Shown: piece after piece, positions 23,228-39,602 of the stretch
How positions within the stretch are numbered: the stretch's first letter is position 1
Layout of the letters: each line of letters opens with the position of its first letter
Origin: Psilocybe azurescens
Lineage: Eukaryota; Basidiomycota; Agaricomycetes; Agaricales; Agrocybaceae
Length of the DNA: 64,000 nt
Direction: 5' to 3'
Assembly: GCA_023853785.1 (NCBI GenBank)
Contig: JAJIRX010000227.1
Location: forward strand, 1-64,000
Position numbers and translations under genes: made by a program
The notes under the pieces: model-generated
Seen by the model: only the letters and a program-made list of their open reading frames with translations
Databases searched by the model: none
What the model was told of the DNA's origin: nothing

Positions 23228-25830
23228 GTGTTTTGGCGACGACGGAAAGTTTTTAAAGTGAGGACCACTAAGTGTCAGATCGAGTGGGCGCTTCGGGGTG
23301 ATAGGTTGAGACAAGTCAAAAACTTGCAGCTTCTTATCTACGGACAGAGACCCAGGGTCACGGAACAGGAAAGCAATATAAATGGATATAAATATCCAGA
23401 GGATTGATCGAGCGCACCAGATGTGGGAAGGCACACTTTGAACACGCGAACAGCCTCCGACACGAGTTTGGGAGACAAAGGGCAAGAAACGTGGCTACGA
23501 CATGGCGTGTTCCAAATCACAAATATTATCTTTCGCTATTGGAGCTTTGAGGTCTCTAGAGAGCCATGGTTGTCTACTCTTTACCTTCACGGATTTTACA
23601 CTGGTAGTGAGTGAGATCCAGAATGAGATTGACGCATTACATAAGGAGACGGAGGAGAGAAACGAACCGGATTGGCTCAGGGATGTTTATTTACATCTGT
23701 CCTAATTAGGACTGGTAACAAGGAAATAAATGAGAGACAGAATGTCTGGATCGGATGACCATATACGGCATGATGAAGACTAAATATCACAGACTACCGA
23801 GCCTGGCCAATGTCACGCAGGGTCTGCCCCCCGTGCCTGGGTCGAACAGCCACTGCTCCGCGCTTTCAGGAGATCCATTTTTCGTTCCTGTTTCCATTGT
23901 GTCCAGTGTCCCACCTCGAATTCGCCCTCCGTGAAATGGGATCAGATCATTCGAGAGTATTGTTTTCTGAGTCTCGAGAGCGTAGTATCGTTTCTCGTCG
24001 ATCCAGAACAACCCTCACGAGTGTCAGATAGCTCTTTATCGATTATCTCTCGGTTCTCTCACGTTGCGCGCTATTGTCAGTGATTCGTACCCCCTCTATT
24101 GGCTTATTGCTTTGTCTCTCAGCTCCGAGTTTTCTTGAAGTCTGCTCAAGCGCGTTGGGGCGCATCAATATGTCAAATCTCATTGATTCCTATCTGGGTC
24201 ACATAAAGTGTTCTGCTTGCAGGCATTCCGGAAAATCCTGCTCACTTCATCGTTTTGTTTGCCTGCTTGATGTCTGCTTGATCAAATGTCAATGACACGC
24301 ACAGCAATGATTACACTCGGAAAAGCCAGCCAGCATCATCTGCCACTGGGCAGGTCCAGCGATTGCATATGCCACATTTTGGGTGTATGCTTTCAATTTC
24401 CATAGAATGCAGGACGCCAGTTTGTGTCCTCCTTACTAGCAAAGTGTTCCTTTCAAACGTGCTGTGGCTGGACGAAGACCGGTAGGCAAGTTACAAGCCA
24501 GTTAAAGCGCTACATAGGATTTTCGTGCGCGCATGTTTTACTATGGGGTTTACACTGCTTATCTACGCGGAACATATGTCGACATCGTTTCTGGAGATGC
24601 ACCGCTCTTTCGTTCATACGCACAATATCATCCGTTTGGTCACCTGGTTAAGAGGATAGGCGCGTATACGGTATGACTATCATTGATTCAACTCGAGTCA
24701 CACAGCCTGTCTGATTAATTACGGTCGGTCGTTGAATTGGCGATATAGTGCTTTATCTTATTATGTCCATTTATCGATTTTGGTGAAACTGAGAGCGAAT
24801 GTTCATCGATAGACTATAGCTGATGGACAGTTCAATCAAGGCTACATAACATTAATCGCTGATAACATAAATTTCACAATTTTTTCCATAGTTGTTGATC
24901 TCCAGTTCTATGAACTCCTCGACCTGGAAGCGCGCTGGCCTCCGGGGAATAGGCGTTGGACCTACACCATTAGCATCACCTTCCCCATTGATGGGCGTGC
25001 CCCAGTTGAGGTGATGGTGTTCGTCATCGGTGAGCTGTGCCAAACACTCAGTGTTATTTTTGGCTTAAAACGACGGCATTTTTGGCCCGCATGCATGCAC
25101 ATTGTACAGTGAAAACATAGATACAATCATCCCACAGTCGGATCCAGCGGTAAATCTGTTTTAAACATTCGGATTTTGCGTGATAGATTCCCGCATATGT
25201 TTGTTTGCTTGCCGGGGGTACCATGTGAATAGGAGACTTTGTGGGTAAATATGTTCACGAATGTCGACATGTTTTTTGCATTACAAACTCTATGCACTTA
25301 CTTACTAAGTATCGAAGATCGAATATGGTATTTCTTTCTACTTAAAGTTTGATGGAAGAACTGAGATGTGGTGATAATATTTTTTTTTGTGACTCTTGAA
25401 ACCAGCCAGTTGAGACATTACAGAGGATTCGGTATTCATTTCCATTGTGTTATTCCAACATCCTTACGAACACTATATTTCCAAATGTCAGGATCAAACA
25501 GAAATGGAGTGTATAAAATGTCGGTTGAGTTTATCCTCCAGCCTGTGAATCCAGAAAACGTAACTTACTGATGATGGCGAGAAAGACGGTAATAGTGGCG
25601 GTATGTGGGTTACTACATACCGTTTGTGACTCCGCCTCGAGAGTTGAGAGCGGAATAGTGTCGGTATTACTCTGTCTTAACTCTATAGTTGACATTCTCG
25701 ACAAACCCTTTCTCGGATTTCGGGTGGAATGCCGGTTAGGTGGGTGAGCATCAATGTAAGAATCGGTATTCCGACGAAGTAGGAAAGGAGGGAAGCCCTT
25801 GGTATGTCGTGTCAGTGACACCTATAGCTT

Positions 25831-26050
25831 GATGTCGTGGAAACTGATCTCGGCGAATAATTATAGACGATATACTTAGAGGCTTCCCGAGCCATTCCGA
25901 ATCGGCTGGCTGACCGTGTGTATATATGTAGTAGTAGTATTAATGGTTTTCTTCGACGTCGTGGAAATGTTCTCGATGAATAAATATAACGATGTGCGAG
26001 GAGGCTTTCCGAGTCGGCTAGCTCGCCGCTGTATGGTGTGTATTGTGTAT
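25831..26050. repeat. Two-copy divergent tandem duplication, period about 124 bp
   Basis: 25832-25930 and 25956-26051 share CGTCGTGGAAA, CTCG.TGAATAA, AGGCTT.CCGAG, TCGGCT.GCT and GTGTGTAT in the same order. They may be remnants of a tandemly inserted small element. No ORF is consistent with it. Confidence 0.6.
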
Positions 26051-26786
26051 GTATAAACTCTGGTTCGGTGGGTGCGGTCCGGGATGAAGGCTCCTTCAAC
26101 ATCGGATGCGTATGTTCAATGTTGGTGATGAGTGGATAGCTGTAGTAGGATGGCAGATGCGAAGAGAAAGGTGTTGGACGACGAGACCACAGGAATGTCG
26201 GCCGAGGGAATGTTCAGTGTTCGCGTGTGAGGATGCGGGATGGGTTGATGGTCGATGCTTACATTATGTGCTAGGACTGTCTCCGTGAATAGAGGAGAGC
26301 ATTTAGAGAGGATCTGGGCATATGTCAACAGCATCGTCATCCCCGCATCGGCATTCAAAATGACAAGTACAGGGCTCGGTGATCGACAGTCGGGAGGCGC
26401 GTATGTACGTATGTACTACAAACTTCAAGTTTTCGCCATATCAAGTAAGAAGAGTTTGACTAATGGGAGCGCGAATCATCCGGGAGCACAAATTGCCTTT
26501 GCGGAGAGTGCGCAGCAGAAAGCGGGGATCTATCTGCGTCAAGTCGGTGATGATAGCGACGGCTTGAACTGGATTGGGATTGTTGTGGAGGCCCCTGGCA
26601 TGATGCGATAGGATTCAGGATGTTGTCCTTTGGCGATCGGTGCTGCCCCAAGGCTCGGATTTAGAGCCCGACTGACCGAGTTATCTGGAATAGGTATGAT
26701 TGAAGAGATTAGAGCGGAGCCGCTCCGAGGAGCCTCCAGAAATAGGGAGGCACACTAGTATTGCAGCTACAAGACAGGTGCTCTCT

Positions 26787-26832
26787 TGGTGTGTCGAGAC
26801 TCGAGTGGTGTGTCGAGACTCGAGACTCGAGA
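26787..26832. repeat. Short tandem repeat GGTGTGTCGAGACTCGAG
   Basis: The unit GGTGTGTCGAGACTCGAG occurs twice and is followed by a further GACTCGAG. CTCGAG palindromes dominate the tract. No function is evident. Confidence 0.7.
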
Positions 26833-28102
26833 AATGATAGGAGTCGGTATGCTCCGAGGCCCCTGTGGATTCGTTGGTCGAGTATATGTGACGTGGTTGA
26901 TGATCTAGAAATGCATATGCACAGCAGCAGGCAAGTAATATAATTTAGGCGGGCACGCCACGAAATTGAGTCTTGACAGATCAAAGATTGGGTGCGAGCA
27001 ACGAGACTTGTTACTTGGCGCGTGATGGGGTTTGGTTGCATTGCATTGGTTTATATTGCATTGCAACTGCTATTTGGGATGCGAGTAAATTGAGTTGGGC
27101 TTTCGGTGTGTATGTAAGAAAGTAACGCTGGGGGACAAGGTCAATGAAAGGGCTGGTGGCGATGCCTGTTCTGGTTACATTATGAGAGGATACAGTGATC
27201 ATGATCCTTTTCGGAATTGAATGGCAAAGGGGCTTGTTGTCGCTGAAGCTTGTCTTTTGGCGTGAAGTGTTGAACATTGCATTCTTGTGTTTTCGGCCTT
27301 GCTGGTGTCGATGGTTAGATGACTTTAGGCCTGCAGGAATCTGTACCGATAATTTCGGACGCAATTCAAAGTCGATCTGAGGCATTCATTCAAAAGACCG
27401 CGAATGTGAGGGGGACAATTTGACTCACAAGGAAGACGCGCGTGTAGTTTCGATGACTTTTATCATGAATGAATTTTCATCGAATGAATAAAGATCTATC
27501 TGGGCCCTTTACTGCCAGTGACCAGATTGTGGGAACAAAATTAAAGATGAGCGCCTGTCTGTCCTTGCTTGTCATATGTCAGTTACATACGGGCGATGTG
27601 TCGGTGAAAGAGATGGGTCAATCTGAATCGCTTGGTTTGGAAAAAAAAGTAAATACATCCAGGACCCAGGTCGATCAGGAAATATAGCCTGCCAGTGATA
27701 TAACCGATTGTTAGTATTTTGTTGCGGATGTGGGATGGGACATTACGATATGGAGAAAATTAGCAAGATGAATTATGTGACATTCCTTCCTTGAAGGTCA
27801 TAAAATGAGGATGCAACGTGCCTATTACTGTACTTAACTTTCAGAGATAAGAGTGATTATCGGATAAGATGAGATGGACTTGCGGCCTAGTGCACGGACC
27901 CGTGGGTCTGATCCGGGCGGCGGTCGGCCTGGTTCCACCTAGGCTTTTGTTAGAACTCCGCTAGGTGCCCCCGCGAGTCTGAGCTCATCGTCCAGCGAGC
28001 ACAATTATCTCTTCGTCGTTCCCATCGTCCACGAACGACCATCGGGGCCACAATAGCAGGCTAATTGTACCGCGAACACCCCTCAAATCTGCTCACTCGT
28101 GA

Positions 28103-32467
<4,365 letters not shown>

Positions 32468-33122
32468 TGATTGCTTGTTTATTTCCTCCTCCCTTTCTAT
32501 TTTATTTCCCTTCTATGTCTCTTTCGTTCATTTTCCATCATGATATTTGTACTATTACGTTTCTGTAGTAGTATACCCACCACCCCACACGCTTTTCTCC
32601 AGATGTTTCGTCACGGTCTAGCTCAACTCAACTCACTTTGTACGTTTGTAACTTATATTGTCCTTTTGTTATTACGTACTGTTATTGTAAAATTATCCTA
32701 TACTACCCCCATTCTTTCGGTCTAGGTCAAGTGTGCGTTCTCGACGCGGTCGCGCAACACGGATATAATTGGTTCGGATTCAATACATTTAAAGTGCCAT
32801 CCACACGTGACCGTTATAATTAGCAGTTGAATTTTAGAGTCAGACGCGACTTGACTTGACTCCCTACCGCGACATTCTCTTGCGTCTATTCCTTAACTTG
32901 CCTCCGGTATCGATCGCTACAGGAAATATCAGCTGAGAGATAGTACTCTGTCTCTACCCTGGTTGACAGGACAACATCAAGGTTGTTGAAGTATCGTCTG
33001 CAGGTTTGCCACTTGTGAGAATTCTGGCACACCTGCGAGAGCGAATCTGAAGCAACGACCACCTATACCAGCAGCACCTGGCTGTGCAACTAACAGAGTA
33101 GGATAACCTCAATATCCCAAGT
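32468..33122. other. KDM4-Nbs1 intergenic spacer and Nbs1 promoter
   Basis: About 650 bp, pyrimidine-rich at first (KDM4 3' end), with no coding signal. It must contain the Nbs1 promoter; no distinct motif stands out. Confidence 0.4.
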
Positions 33123-36100
33123 ATGTGGGTCATTACAGGTCCCTTCGACGGGGAGGTTACTGGAGAAGTGGGATTTGAAAGTATGTAGCGTCCCCTGTTC
33201 ACTCTTCTTGACACCCTCCTCAGTGTTCCTTTTACAGAATCCAAACTCCTTAAACCATCGACCACGTATGCGCTCGGTAGAAAGGATAAGGATTTGATTG
33301 TTAACAGCAAGAAGATATCCCAAAATCATTGCGATTTCATCGTTGGGGAGCACACTGTTGACCACGTTGTAAGTCCTCTTCTAGTACTGACGCTCCCTGG
33401 TTGTCGGTTGCTCATCACTATCCAGGATGATTATAACTTTAAGCCGACTCTCGAAATCCTGAACAGGAATAATAAAGATAAATCCTACCAGATTACTCGA
33501 AATGAGCAACAAACAATCAATGTTAATCCGAGTGAGAAAGTTCTTATGGAATCTGGCGATTCGATTGTCCTCGTCAGTGGGACGATAGTCAAGTTCGTTG
33601 ACTCCCATCCCCGTCGTTCTCTCCCTTCGTCTGATGCTAAGTTTATCTATAGAGTTGAGTGGAGACCGATTTGCGTCTTCTATCCACCATCTCGGAGCAA
33701 GTCCTCGGTTTCGAGCACAATTCTTAACGGATGTGCTTCGTTAGGTACGTCATTTTTCACGAGCGTCGGTGTGGAATACATAGCTGAATTTTGTGTTCAG
33801 GTATAAAGCTTTCTCAGAAGATGCACGAAAATATCACGCATCATCTGGCGGCGCATTATGTTGCCAATTTAACGATGGCCGCGTCTCTTCTCAACCTTAC
33901 CCGTTTTGTCAAGCCCGAATGGCTGAATGAAATTCTGCGGCTGGCTGCACTCCCCAGGAACGATGAAAACGCTACTGGGACCTCCCTCGAGGATAACTTC
34001 ATCTTACCGCTGGAGACCAAATTCCGGCCCTCTTTCTCTCCTTCCTTGTTACCAAAGCAAAAGGCCTTTGACGTCTGGGAACCCAACGAAGAAAGGGTGA
34101 ACTTCTTTAAGTCCTTTCGGTTTATATGTATGCAAGAAAAGGCCACAGAGATGGAGAGTGACATCCGAGAGGCAATTGATAGAGGTGGAGGAAGCTTTGA
34201 GACGTTTAATATCACAGAGGGCCTACCCAAATTTCATAGAGTGTTGTCGAGAAGTCAAGCGAAAGAGGGAAAGAAGTCTATTGTTGTTGGGGATATAGAC
34301 TCTTTGCAGACGGCGGTTGGCAACTTGGGGTGGACCAAGTTCGTGTCAGAGGCCAGAAGGTGCTTTGATTTGCTTTCTTCCTTAGAAATTGTCTTTGTGC
34401 TGCCTACTCACTCTTTACCTCTTTTTTGTGCTTTCTCCAGCTATTCAACAGATATTTTCGCGCCTGCTAAGATCATTCAATCTGTCATTGAGATCGATGC
34501 CTCTCTTTTGGAAGTGACTACCGCTGATTGTAAGTGTCTTCAACCTCTATATAAGACTGAATTGAAAAAGGTTTTCTGCATTATAGCACCACCTCGTTCA
34601 TCTCCTTTGCCAGATAAAGTGCCAAATTCGATACCTGAAGAACCCTCAATGCAGCCCGACGCAGCAAGCCCGTCTAAGAGGCTGCTTGGGCGATGGGCTT
34701 CACGCCGGAATCGCGAGCCCACGGTGGTCCCTGAGCCAGAAAGCCCGCCTAGGAGACGTCCTTTGCGGCGGGTGACAACTCCGTCTCCCGAACCGGAAAG
34801 TCCACCTAGGAGACGTCCTTTGCGACGGGTGACGACCCCATCTCCCGAGCGCTCAGTGCCGCCTGAGCCAGAAAATCCGCCTAGAAGGGTTCTTGTGCGA
34901 CGAAGGTTCGGTCGGTCGCGCGAACCGTCGGCTGATGTTCCAGAGCCTCCTTCTCCTCCACGTCGAGTTGGTTTTTTTATAGCGATTTCGTTTTTTAGTA
35001 CTTACTGACCTGTGGATATTGGTGTAGGTTCCGACAAGGAGAGTGGGGTTGGAAGGCCGGCCCATTATTACTGGGTTGGAAGACCCTTCTTCGATCATAG
35101 ATAGTGATACTTCTACTTCGATGAAGAAGAAGACCCCTCCTCCGACCCGTCGTGGCTACGCAGCCTTTCTTGACATGGATGATGATGTAAATACATTATT
35201 GTGTTGTGGCATCCTCTACTTTGACCAGCAGCTCACATTTTTTATCCGATGCTATTAGGATGAAGATGCAGAGCGTCACAAGCGGCTGAAGAGGCGCATG
35301 GCTGCTATGAATGAGTCAGAGTCTACGACAATGGGGACGACGGGGATAGCAGAGACGCTGCCGGAGCCTCCTCTCAAGAAGTTTAAAGCGTTGTTTGAGG
35401 CAAGCAATCCGACGGCGGATGCTCTTGCTCATTTTACGGAGGCGTTGGCTGATCCTGACCTGGATGTGGAGGCTATTGTGAATAGCCAGACGCAGACGCA
35501 GACAGACACGCAGGGTCTGGGGAAGGGCGGGAGATCGGCGAGGGGGATGGGCGTCTCGAGCCTCGCGATACTGAGGGAGGAGGAGGAGGAGACGCAGGCG
35601 AGGCCGGCTCCTCGTGATCTACAGGGCACGAAGAGGCCCAGGTTGGATTCGGTGGACGAGAGTGTGGGTATGGAGATTGATGCAGGGAGTTCGCGGTCGC
35701 GCGCAAGTTCGAGTGCAGGTGTAGGTGCGAGTGCGGGCGCGTCTGCTGCCAAGAGGCGGGCGGTGGAAAATGTGAATGCTGTTCAGAGGACGACGAGCGA
35801 AGCCCCTGCTGCTGGGGCCCCCAAGACGGCTGTTGGGGCTACGAACAAGCCTCCATCAACATTTAACTCCCGTGAAGAAAAGGGCAAAGCCAAGGAGCGC
35901 GAGAAGGAGAAGGATAAACAGATATCCACAGCCACCTCGAAACCTGACACCGACGACGCTTTCCTCAAAGCGATTGCGTCCACGAAACGCGGGAAGAAGA
36001 CGGAGGACGAGTTTGATCGCGAGTTCAACAAGCTAAAGATTCGGAAGCCTGGGTTGGACGAAGGGCGGCGCGATCCAGAAGAGGAGTGGGCAGTACTGAA

Positions 36101-37004
36101 GGACTTCGAGGATGACACGAACGTGAGGGGTAATTTCATGGTGATTGTGGATCTGGAGCCATATAAGAAGGATCCGGTCGCGATTGAGGCGGCACGCCAG
36201 AGGCATTCGAATCCTGCGTGGGATGGGCTACCGAATTTCAAGAAGTTCAAGCAGGTTGGTTTTTGCTTGTTCTTTTGATGTTGAACGCATGACTGATTCG
36301 CATTTTTTCTGTTGTAGAAGGCTCCTAGTGCACCGAGGCCGAAAATCGAGCTGTTCGTCAGCCAGGATAATGATTACGGGATGGGACCTTGTAAGTTTAC
36401 ATAGTTGGCCATGATATTATGTATAGAGCACTAATACACATCCATTGTAGCCTATTGGAAATCAGGGAACTCTCAACATACACAGGGTTACACACAGATG
36501 GATACCCAATACGACATGGACTCACAACATCCAAAGTCGAGAAAAGCTGATAAAAGTCAGCTAATTGATGACTTCGAAGATGAGGACGACGGGTTCTCAA
36601 CCGGTCGACGGTCGCGTAAGCCGCCTTCGAAAGCCGAGAGCGGCGCTAGCTCTAGCAGAAGAATGACCACGAGCAAGGCCAAGGCGCCAGCCAAGAACGC
36701 GCTATTCTTAGATTCGGATGAGGATATCCAAGAGATTGACGAACAGAGTGTGGCTCAGGGTTCGCGGGCGCGGTCATCGCGATATACACAGGACGACAGC
36801 GATTTCGATTTGGACCAGACGCTGCAGTCTAGTGCGGAGATGAAGAGGAAAGCAAAAGCAAAGGCGCCTGTCGGTAGTCGGCGCACGACGACGCGCACTG
36901 CGAAAGGCCCGACGAAACACGCGCCTGCGCCTGTGATGATGGATGATGATTCGGATGATGCGGTTTTCAAGGGTTTCTCAGGAAGGAAGAAGGTTGGACG
37001 GTAG
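33123..37004 (+). CDS. NBS1: Nbs1/nibrin, MRN complex DNA-damage subunit
   Basis: Eleven exons (33123-33180, 33238-33368, 33426-33592, 33653-33744, 33801-34359, 34441-34529, 34587-34966, 35028-35186, 35259-36254, 36318-36390, 36451-37004) join without a frame break to 1085 residues. FHA domain: YALGRKDKDLIV and ISQNHCDF (the usual S-R-N-H is S-Q-N-H). BRCT1 spans about residues 110-200 with FVKPEWLNEILR; BRCT2 follows with FFKSFRFICMQEK and FVSEARS. A Pro/Arg-rich linker has repeats of SPPRRRPLRRVTTPSPEPE (about 34737-34880). Near the C-terminus GLPNFKKFKQ matches the Mre11-binding NFKKFxK motif, and the extreme C-terminus ends FKGFSGRKKVGR after an acidic stretch (MMDDDSDDAV), in the place of the ATM/Tel1-binding tail. 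Nbs1 links Mre11-Rad50 and Tel1 to double-strand breaks. Confidence 0.9.
34737..34880 (+). repeat. In-frame tandem repeat in Nbs1 linker
   Basis: A unit of about 66 bp encoding ESPPRRRPLRRVTTPSPEPE-like sequence occurs twice nearly identically, and a third partial, more diverged copy (ENPPRRVLVRRRFGR) follows. It alternates TP/SP sites with Arg clusters, so it could be a phosphorylated linker. Confidence 0.75.
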
Positions 37005-37546
37005 TTTGGCTGATGAATGATCAGCACTACATAACTTACATACATAAATTTGCTATTTTTATTGTAAACTAACTTGAAAGGCTGTGGCATCATGCATGTA
37101 TAGCATAATGGCCAAGGAAATCAATTTTATTATGTCTTCGTTTTCTGGGCAGTCTGATTTGCGTTTCTTGCGAGCCACTGATGCACACAAGGTAGATCGC
37201 AGTCAAAGCAAGGATTTCTCCCCGAACCCGGGGGATTCGTAGGTGCAGAGCCACTGGCACGATAAGTCGACAAACTAATTTATCAGGATGGGACTAGTCG
37301 GCAATACGATCTGATTTTTGATGCCACAGAATGCTTCTTTTCCGAGCGAACCATGCACCAGGACTCGATGGGATAAAATTGGTTAGAGCATCGAACGCCA
37401 ATGGGAACACTGCTTCTTGAACTATAATGTTGGGTGCTCCAAGTGAGTAGGAGCAGGAGATTCGATAGCATAGTTTCATCTTTCCTCTCTCCCTCGATTC
37501 TCTACGACTTTTTATGGACGCGGTTTGAGGTTCCTCTGTGCGGACG
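37005..37546. other. Intergenic spacer, nothing recognised
   Basis: Spacer between Nbs1 and the DUF6533 gene, with no coding potential that fits either strand. Confidence 0.4.
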
Positions 37547-39443
37547 ATGAGTAACGACAAACCGCTGACGGTGGGCCGTTTGTTCCAACCTGAGCGCTTT
37601 AGGTGGCAGGCTCACGTCACTTGGGTTGACAGATACTGGACACCCAACTTGTCCAAAAGCACACTGGTGGCCTGTGGCACCTTGTTGGTAGGTCGCGGTT
37701 TTCTCTCATCATGTCCTGGCTCCTCAGGCTTGCCATACTGATAGATATTATAATTGATATAGGTTTATGACTTTCTGTGTACATTGGACCAGGAGGTTCG
37801 TATGGCTTTCGGTTTTGAATAGACTTTACCCAAGAGTGCTCATTCATGGTCCTACTATTTAGATTGCGTATGCTTGGACTGCATCGTGGTCTTTTGGAAC
37901 CGTTCTTTTCTTCCTCAACAGATACTCACCCTTCGTCGACACGTTCTTGTCTCTTCATCGTGAGTTATCTTTCGTTCCAATCATGCTGGGTTATGACAGA
38001 TGCCAATTGAACCCGTGGTAATTTTTTTTTTTCAGTCAAGTTTTCAGTGAATACCCCGGAGGTACGTGGTAGTCCCTATCTTCAAGTTTTTGATGGTCCG
38101 GGCTTGAGGATCGACTCTGACATGCACCGCTTGCCATCAGAAATGTCTAAAACAGTTTACTGCAGTTACTTGTGCGTGTGCGTCATCGTGTAAACCCCTT
38201 CTGTGGACCTGATGGTGTGCACTCAGGGTTGATTGTCTCTGGACTGATCATATCGGAAGGTCAGTGTTATTTATAATCTTTCTGGGACATGTATCCGCCA
38301 GGTGCTGAGGGTTTCCTGTTTGCCATTTCTAAACAGTGATACTTGTGATACGCACATATGCCATATGGGAACGAAGACGATCTGTTCTCGTTATTCTATG
38401 CATTTCGAGCGCAGTGCGTGCTTTAGCTGGGTGCCTCGTTTCTCGGACAGATAGTTGACATCGTGATTTTTCCAGCTCACTTTTATTCCTGCTATCATTG
38501 TTACACACATTGAAGCACGGTCCTTTAACTGTAAGCACAACTTGTCCGACTTTGAAGGTATTGCATGTTCTTACTATGACGTGGGATGCAGACATCGTCT
38601 CGGAACTACCTGGCTGTCGTCTGGCGTCTGCCAGTGAGATTATCATAGTTGCTTATATTCTGCTGGCGTTATCCGAAACCAGTCAGTGTCCTCATGCTGT
38701 ATTTGTGAGAGCCGGTACTCAATTTGGTTCTTCGCTAGCTATGGCTATCTTGACTGGGATTAAAGCCTACCGCCATTGTAAGTTCCCCAGTCGTGAGAGA
38801 TGCAGAGCCCCTTTAATAAATGTATTGCAGTTCAAACCTCACGATCCGGTTGGATAGCCAAACTCTACCGCGAAGGTATTTCAACCGAATCCGTGCTTAG
38901 CAGAGTGTTTCTAATGTTGTTTTGACAGGACTTTTGTTCTATGTTTACCTTCTCTGTGAGCTGCAATCGTGCGCTAAATCAATCTCAATTTTAATTTCTA
39001 ATCTACGGTAAACCAGCTATTTCACTTGCTAATGTGCTTGTACCCATACTCGCCCCAGTAAGCCCGTCAACACCTACACTCGCTATTATTAGCTTATCCT
39101 CGTACAGCGTATATTTGGCAGCTGGCTTGCGACGTAAGTCCAGATCCAAGCTCGTTCAGTTGCCTTCATACCATTGACCTTCTTCAGTCCCCAACGAGTG
39201 ATGCACTCTGTACTCTGCAATAGAGTCTTGTTGCACATTCTAAAACAGAAACGCTCTACAAACATGGCCAACCGCATACCTAGAATGAGGAATTCAAGTC
39301 AGGATACACCGTCAAGTTATCAAAGCGATGTTTTTGAGTCGTACGAAGATGAGGGGCTTAGTGCGAACATGACTATCATGCGACCCTCTACTGGTACCGT
39401 TCTATCAGAGAGCGAGAGGCCCGCAGTGCACCATATTCCGTAG
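37547..39443 (+). CDS. DUF6533-type seven-helix membrane protein 1
   Basis: Start ATG at 37547 (MSNDKPLTVG), then many short exons. After an intron the signature VYDFLCTLDQEV appears at about 37766, followed by SWSFGTVLFFLNRYSPFVDT (about 37890-37945), the hallmark of basidiomycete DUF6533 proteins. Later helices are LIVSGLIISE / VILVIRTYAIWERRRSVLV (about 38230-38395), ASEIIIVAYILLALSET and LFYVYLLSISLANVLV-like segments, then VMHSVLCNRVLLHI and a polar Ser/Glu-rich C-tail ending at 39443. The layout resembles a small seven-helix receptor-like fold, but no ligand or pathway is known for the family. Exon joins were not all resolved. Two more members lie at 47.9-54.8 kb. Confidence 0.75.
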
Positions 39444-39602
39444 AAATGTTGTAGAAAAATGTATTATATCTTGTAGCAGTTTATGAGATTTGATTGGTTG
39501 GAATGTAAAATGATCTGGCCAAGCATGCATCCTGTTTTGGTGTATGCGATCCCCTGACAGTCACCGACCCCTTGCTCGCTTTTTTTTTCTTTCTTCACCG
39601 CC

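Noticed and set aside
23787..24031. Overlapping ORFs with a GTTCGACCC word resembling a tRNA B-box
   Set aside because: No A-box at suitable distance and no cloverleaf; neither ORF has a domain.
24632..24705. Possible tRNA (GGTTAAGAGGAT then ATTCAACTCGAG)
   Set aside because: B-box match is weak and acceptor arms do not pair.
24852..25043. 63-codon minus-strand ORF considered as a pheromone precursor
   Set aside because: No C-terminal CaaX motif and no ATG at its start.
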